From: Sphaerosporella brunnea
Taxonomy: Eukaryota; Ascomycota; Pezizomycetes; Pezizales; Pyronemataceae
Reading direction: 5' to 3'
NCBI GenBank assembly: GCA_008704415.1
Contig: VXIS01000196.1
Location: 26,043 to 90,042, forward strand
DNA: 64,000 nucleotides
Shown here: positions 59,505-64,000 of the stretch, piece by piece
Position numbering within the stretch: position 1 is the first letter of the stretch
How the letters are laid out: each line of letters opens with the position of its first letter
Notes under the pieces: generated by a model
What the model was told of the DNA's origin: nothing
Database searches by the model: none
The model's input: the letters and a program-made list of their open reading frames with translations, nothing else
Translations under genes and position numbers: made by a program

Positions 59505-60957
59505 ACTTTGTTTGGAGCGGAGGACGACGACGCCTATGCTGCATGATAGAAACTGACGACGCCCTACCGCTGACGACGCCTGCCAGTGGAAAAAGGACCA
59601 TGATAGCCCTGAGCGATGCCGCCTTCGCGTCCTTGTAGGATGTAAGATAGTGAACGGCAAGTGATTGCTACAACGGACAGCTGCAGTGAACGTCACTCGG
59701 TATTGGTGCAACTCAACCCTGATGTATCAACGAGTGCTGAGAGAGATATTTAGGACTGCAACCCTAACGTCGGCCAAATTGCAAAATTTTGGTATAAATA
59801 CCGCCCCCATTCTTTCCTCCTTTCCTTCTTTCTTTCTCTTGCATGCGCGCATACCCCTACTGCCTCCCCATTCAAACACCGACATCTCGTTGATACCCCC
59901 TCCGCCTTTTTATACCCTCCACCCTCCTACTTCCTCCCCCTTCTCCCCTTTTCATGTACGTATAGAACAACTTGACGACTTTGACAGCACAGGATCAACC
60001 GACCATTCGACTCCACCTTATTCTGGTTCCGACTCCACCCTATTCTGGTCCCGACTCCATTCAGCACCCCTTTTTCCATGGACGACAACCCCAGCAGAGG
60101 GTTTTTACCTTCGGGTTTCCCTCTATAATCAAAAACATCGTTTCTCTGGCTGCTATGCGAGAGGACGAGGTTTTTTTTTCCACGATAACGAAGCGTCGCC
60201 TCTACACTCCAAAGATGCACTTCGGCTGAAGATGGTTCGATTGCGAACTCGCCGGGAAAGAGGAGACTTAAGGTTCACTCTATTTACAGCAGGTATAAAC
60301 TTTGTTTGGGGCGGAGGACGACGACGTCCTGCCGCCTGACAGAGACTGACGACGCCTGCCAGTGGAAAAGGACCATGATAGCCATGAGCGATGCCGCCTT
60401 CGCGTCCTTGTAGGATGTAAGATAGTGAACGGCAAGTGATTGCTACAACGGGCAGCTGCAGTGAACGTCACTCGGTATTGGCGCAACTCAACCCTGATGT
60501 ATCAACGAGTGCTGAGAGAGATATTTAGGACTGCAACCCTAACGTCGGCCAAATTGCAAAATTTTGGTATAAATACCACCCCAATTCTTTTCTTCTTTCC
60601 TTCTTTCTTTCTCTTGCATGCGCGCACACCCCCTACCCCCCTCCCACTGCCTGCCCACCCCTCCTTCCACTACCTCCCCATTCAAACACCGACATCTCGT
60701 TGATACCCCCTCCGCCTTTTTATACCCTCCTACTCCCTACCCCTTCTCCCTTTTCATGTACGTTTAGAAAAACTTGACGACTTTGACAGCGCAGGATCAA
60801 CCGACCATTCGACTCCACCTTATTCTGGTTTCGACTCCACCCTATTCTGGTTCCGACTCCATTCAGCACCCCTTTTTTCCATGGACGACAACCCCAGCAG
60901 AGGGTTTTTACCTCCGGGTTTCCCTCTATAATCAAAAACATCGTTTCTCTGGCTGCT

Positions 60958-61086
60958 ATGCGAGAGGACGAGGTTTTTTTTTTCCACGATAACGAAGCGT
61001 CGCCTCTACACTCCAAAGATGCATCTTCGGCTGAAGATGGTTCGATTGCGAACGTGCCGGGAAGGAGGAGGCTTAAGGTCTGGTAA
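60958..61086 (+). CDS. Micro-ORF of tandem array, unit C (42 residues)
   Basis: MREDEVFFFHDNEASPLHSK, then DASSAEDGSIANVPGRRRLK, then VW. Intact because its T run has ten bases; unit B has nine T and unit D has an extra C after ten T, and both stop early. The similarity to unit A at the protein level (NEVALLHPKDASSVENGSIANVPGRRRLKV versus NEASPLHSKDASSAEDGSIANVPGRRRLKV) suggests a real ancestral frame. Confidence 0.35.
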   Translation: MREDEVFFFHDNEASPLHSKDASSAEDGSIANVPGRRRLKVW

Positions 61087-61960
61087 AGTTGCACTCTATA
61101 TTACAGCAGGTATAAACTTTGTTTGAGGCGGAGGACGACGACGCCTATGCTGCATGATAGAGACTGACGACGCCCTACCCTGCCAGTGAAAAAAGTACCA
61201 TGATAGCCTGAGCGATGCCGCCTTCGCGTCCTTGTAGAATGTAAGATAGTGAACGGCAAGTGATTGCTACAACGGGCAGCTGCAGTGAACGTCACTCGGT
61301 ATTGGCGCAATCAACCCTATCAACGAGTGCTGAGAGAGATATTTAGGACTACAACCCTAACGTCGGCCAAATTGCAAAGTTGTGGTATAAATACCACCCC
61401 CATTCTTTCCTTCTTTCCCTCTTCCTTTCTCTTGCATGCGCGCATACCTCCTTCCACTGCCTCTCCATTCAAACACCGACATCTCGTTGATACCCCCCTC
61501 CGCCTTTTTATACCCTCCTACTTCCTACCCCTTCTCCTCTTTTCATGTACGTATAGAACAACTTGACGACTTTGACAGCGCAGGATCAACCGACTATTCG
61601 ACTCCACCTTATTCTGGTTTCGACTCCACTCTATTCTGGTTCCGACTCCATTCAGCACCCCTTTTTTTCCATGGACGACAACCCCAGCAGAGGGTTTTTA
61701 CCTCCGGGTTTCCCTCTATAATCAAAAACATCGTTTCTCTGGCTGCTATGCGAGAGGACGAGGTTTTTTTTTTCCCACGATAACGAAGCGGCCCTTCTAC
61801 GCCGAAGATGCGGCTTCGACTGAAGACGCCCATACCGCATCGCATGATAGAGACTATTGGCCTTTATGTATTGAGAAAAGAATGTGATTCAGATATTTAG
61901 GACTGCAACACTAACTAACTTGGTCTGATGACAGTTTCGGTGTTTAAACCAGCATGGTAA

Positions 61961-63831
61961 TACTTTGAATTCCCCTCAGGTCTCTACATTCCACTCATGG
62001 CAGTTTCTATGCCCATCTAGGGCTCAGTATGATTTGCACATTCTCTAACCTTTTTTTGGCTATGCATGTGTCACCTCGGTGTTGTCTATATAAACACATT
62101 TTCGATAACTACGCCCGGAAATGCCAAGTCTGTGCGGCTGACACCGAAAAACCCCACACACTTTGACTTCACGATGTTTTTGTGTGTCCGCTCTATCAGG
62201 CGAGATAGAGTGTACGGTTTCGATTCAACACCTCATTTGCCCCCGCGATTCGCTTGCTCCACTCAGTATCAACCTCAGCCGTTAGTCGGCATTGGCAACT
62301 CGTCGGAATCAACCTTTAACGCCAGTTAGCAAGGCGATAGCGCTTGCAGTGAGTGCCCCATCGAGACGGAACGGAACTAACTCCAGATCGTGTGCGCGCA
62401 TACCTAAGTCCGGCAAAGTGGGGCCCCACCTTACCCCCCACAAATCGCATTCGCCGGTAACTTGGACTCTTCTGGTGCCCCGAGCGGGCCGAACAAATTA
62501 TCCCGAAACACCCCACCTTTGGATATTGCTGCATTCAGGGATCCATACCACCTTTCCGTCGAAGTCCCTACGTACGCTTCTCCACGGTCTGACTATGCAT
62601 ACGAAGTTGTTCCGATCGAAGAAAAAGGGGAAGAACCCTTCGACTGTCAAGCACTCTGGCTCCTTTGGGATCCCGAGTGATACGCTGTGGATAAGCTCTC
62701 ATAACACACATACGTTTCACCCTTATTCTACACGATCAAAAATTGAGTGAAGCTGAAATCATCATGGCTCGACGTGTGGTAACCACATGAGGGTTCACTT
62801 GTGTAACTGACAAAGATCTATAGAGCAACCAGCAGCCCTCGAAAGAGATCAGTCCCATCCGCGGAGCTCGTGGTATAATTTGTTTACCTCCAGAAGATCA
62901 CAACCCCTCTTTGAAAGGGCTGATTGGTCGGATCAAGACTGCTTCCAAGCGACCGATCCAACAATACGTCGTGGTGACGAAGGCTCAAACAATTGAACCG
63001 GAACGATTGACCGCAAGCCTAAATGCGCCACTCGTTGCAGTTGGGGTTCTCGGTGCACCGCCGCCATCGAGCCTGGAATCCCGCCCTCCGATTGGTTCTT
63101 CCAGGAGTTCTACGTCGGGGGATTTTTCCAGACGGGCGTTTGGAGATTCTGGATTCTGCAAACGGGGAGTCAAGACTGGAACATGGAGCCATTGCGTCCA
63201 TATAGAAACTGGAATACAATCCGTTGAAGCAACCAGGGCCACAGCAAGCCGTGTCGGAACCCATCACGTGGTCCGAGACTGTGATTGATCACTTCCCCTC
63301 GACTCTCGTACCAAGGAAAGAACCTTCGCTACATGACGCTATATCGATATCAAACGATCTGTAGTTTCGTTTTCTAAATCCTGCCAACCCTCTCGTGGAA
63401 TATTGCGGATGGCAGGGCTCTAATTGCGGCCTATATAGCTATTACCAATGCCAATCATCAAGCGTATATTGCAATGTAAAGACAACTTCCCCACGTTCAC
63501 GGACCACCATAGAAGTTGGAGAAGCTTGTGTACTCTTTGAAGTTGGATACTGTAGCGAGCGTTGAGGATGGTACAAAAGTTTCTGGTGACAGGTAGGTAT
63601 CTGGCAATGGTACACCCGAGTGGTGACCAGGAAATCTAATGGAACAGAATTGTGGTGTTCAACATCGGACGTCTTTTCTCGTCTGGTGTGCGTAGATAGA
63701 GGTTTTCTCTCTCAGTATGAGTATTTTCACCACAAAAACACTCTGGAGACAGGTTTATATTCCGGAAACACTCCCTCGGTGACGGTGACAAAGTCATGCC
63801 ATATTTTTCGTACGAACGGCCTGCGGTGACC
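61961..63831. other. Region without recognised gene
   Basis: Several frames of 60-150 codons overlap on the plus strand at 62066-63288, but none shows a known family, and conserved-looking frames change over short distances. It may be a decayed transposon or gene. A TATATAAAC sequence lies at 62088-62096. No RNA gene is recognised. Confidence 0.4.
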
Positions 63832-64000
63832 GGTGACTAACGTCACCCCCAGTCGCTCGCAGGCTCGCTACCCAGAGGCACTCCGATGGAGACAGTCCCT
63901 AAGTCCAACGATAGAATTTTTCGACCACCACCCACCCCATCGACCCCATTTTCACCACCACCACCACCACCACCACCACGACATCATACATCCTCCTACT
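63832..64000 (+). mobile_element. Left end of a second composite-transposon copy (cut by window end)
   Basis: Starts GGTGACTAACGTCACCCCC and continues with AGTCGCTCGCAGGCTCGCTA. This is the inverse of the right end of the element at 49974-52104 (52030-52104). From about 63898 it matches that element's left segment (AAGTCCAACGATAGAATTTT, then CCACC repeats). It runs off the window, so its coding content is unknown. Confidence 0.75.

Larger units (their letters stand above)
59007..61960 (+). repeat. Tandem array of about four 0.8-kb units with TATA boxes and micro-ORFs
   Basis: Unit starts can be set at 59679, 60454 and 61278 (identical AGCTGCAGTGAACGTCACTC), giving lengths of 775 and 824 bp. 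A more diverged unit precedes (about 59007-59678) and a truncated one ends near 61850, with a further stub at about 61885-61915. Three units carry TATAAATA at 59793, 60568 and 61386, about 110 bp into the unit; the first has TATATAA at 59007. The TATA is followed by a C/T-rich leader, a GTACGTATAG segment, MDDNPSRGFL-like short frames and the micro-ORF MREDEVFF... near the middle. Units differ by small indels. It may be a multi-copy transcribed locus; expression is inference. Confidence 0.8.

Noticed and set aside
59686..61950. Tandem array as a CRISPR-like repeat
   Set aside because: Units are 0.8 kb, nearly identical throughout and lack short repeats with unique spacers; the genome is eukaryotic.
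62066..63288. Series of plus-strand frames of 70-150 codons
   Set aside because: They overlap in different phases without good splice sites or domain signatures, so I left the region as unassigned.

Overview
The window is nuclear DNA of a filamentous ascomycete (Pezizomycotina). The genes carry many short introns (about 45-100 nt, GT...AG with CTAAC/CTGAC-like branch sites). They encode orthologues of standard fungal housekeeping proteins: a Kap123-type importin, the Not4 subunit of CCR4-NOT, the 30 kDa subunit of complex I, a Yap1/AP-1 bZIP factor, an SPF30 splicing factor, a PDR-class ABC transporter, a Rad5/Rad16-like SNF2 ATPase, an ankyrin/RCC1/BTB protein and a GPR1/FUN34 acetate transporter. 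I could not place the species. The abundant DNA transposons, Tad-like LINE tails and long homopolymers fit a repeat-rich genome, but that is inference.

Layout. 0-22 kb is gene-rich: KAP123 (+), NOT4 (-), NUO-30 (+), AP-1 (-), SPF30 (+) and a small Lys/Ala/Glu-rich protein (+), followed by a decayed IPI1 copy. 22-29.5 kb is a transposon and repeat zone: a degenerate transposase, a tandem module carrying a 24-bp palindrome, a LINE RNase H tail, and an element with TA-flanked inverted repeats together with its miniature derivative. One possible 94-residue gene lies in it. 29.5-34.1 kb is the ABC transporter (-). 34.1-37.2 kb holds LINE and MITE remnants and a short telomere-like tract. 37.2-48.1 kb is gene-rich again: SNF2 ATPase (-) and BTB/RCC1 protein (+) are divergent from a shared promoter region, and the acetate transporter (-) follows. 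48-64 kb is mostly repeats. It contains a composite piggyBac/pogo-type element and the left end of a second copy at the window edge, a second copy of the 24-bp palindrome module, an 861-bp element with very long inverted repeats, a MITE with nested palindromes, another LINE tail, and an array of about four tandem 0.8-kb units that each carry a promoter-like TATA sequence and a micro-ORF. A spliced cysteine-rich gene with two zinc-cluster-like modules sits inside this zone.

The genes do not form one pathway. Two of them (AP-1 and the PDR transporter) belong to stress and drug-response systems that are often functionally linked in fungi, but nothing in this sequence shows direct regulation. The most unusual features are the 59-62 kb tandem array, the cysteine-rich gene at 54.6-55.5 kb, the repeated 24-bp palindrome, and the mosaic transposons.
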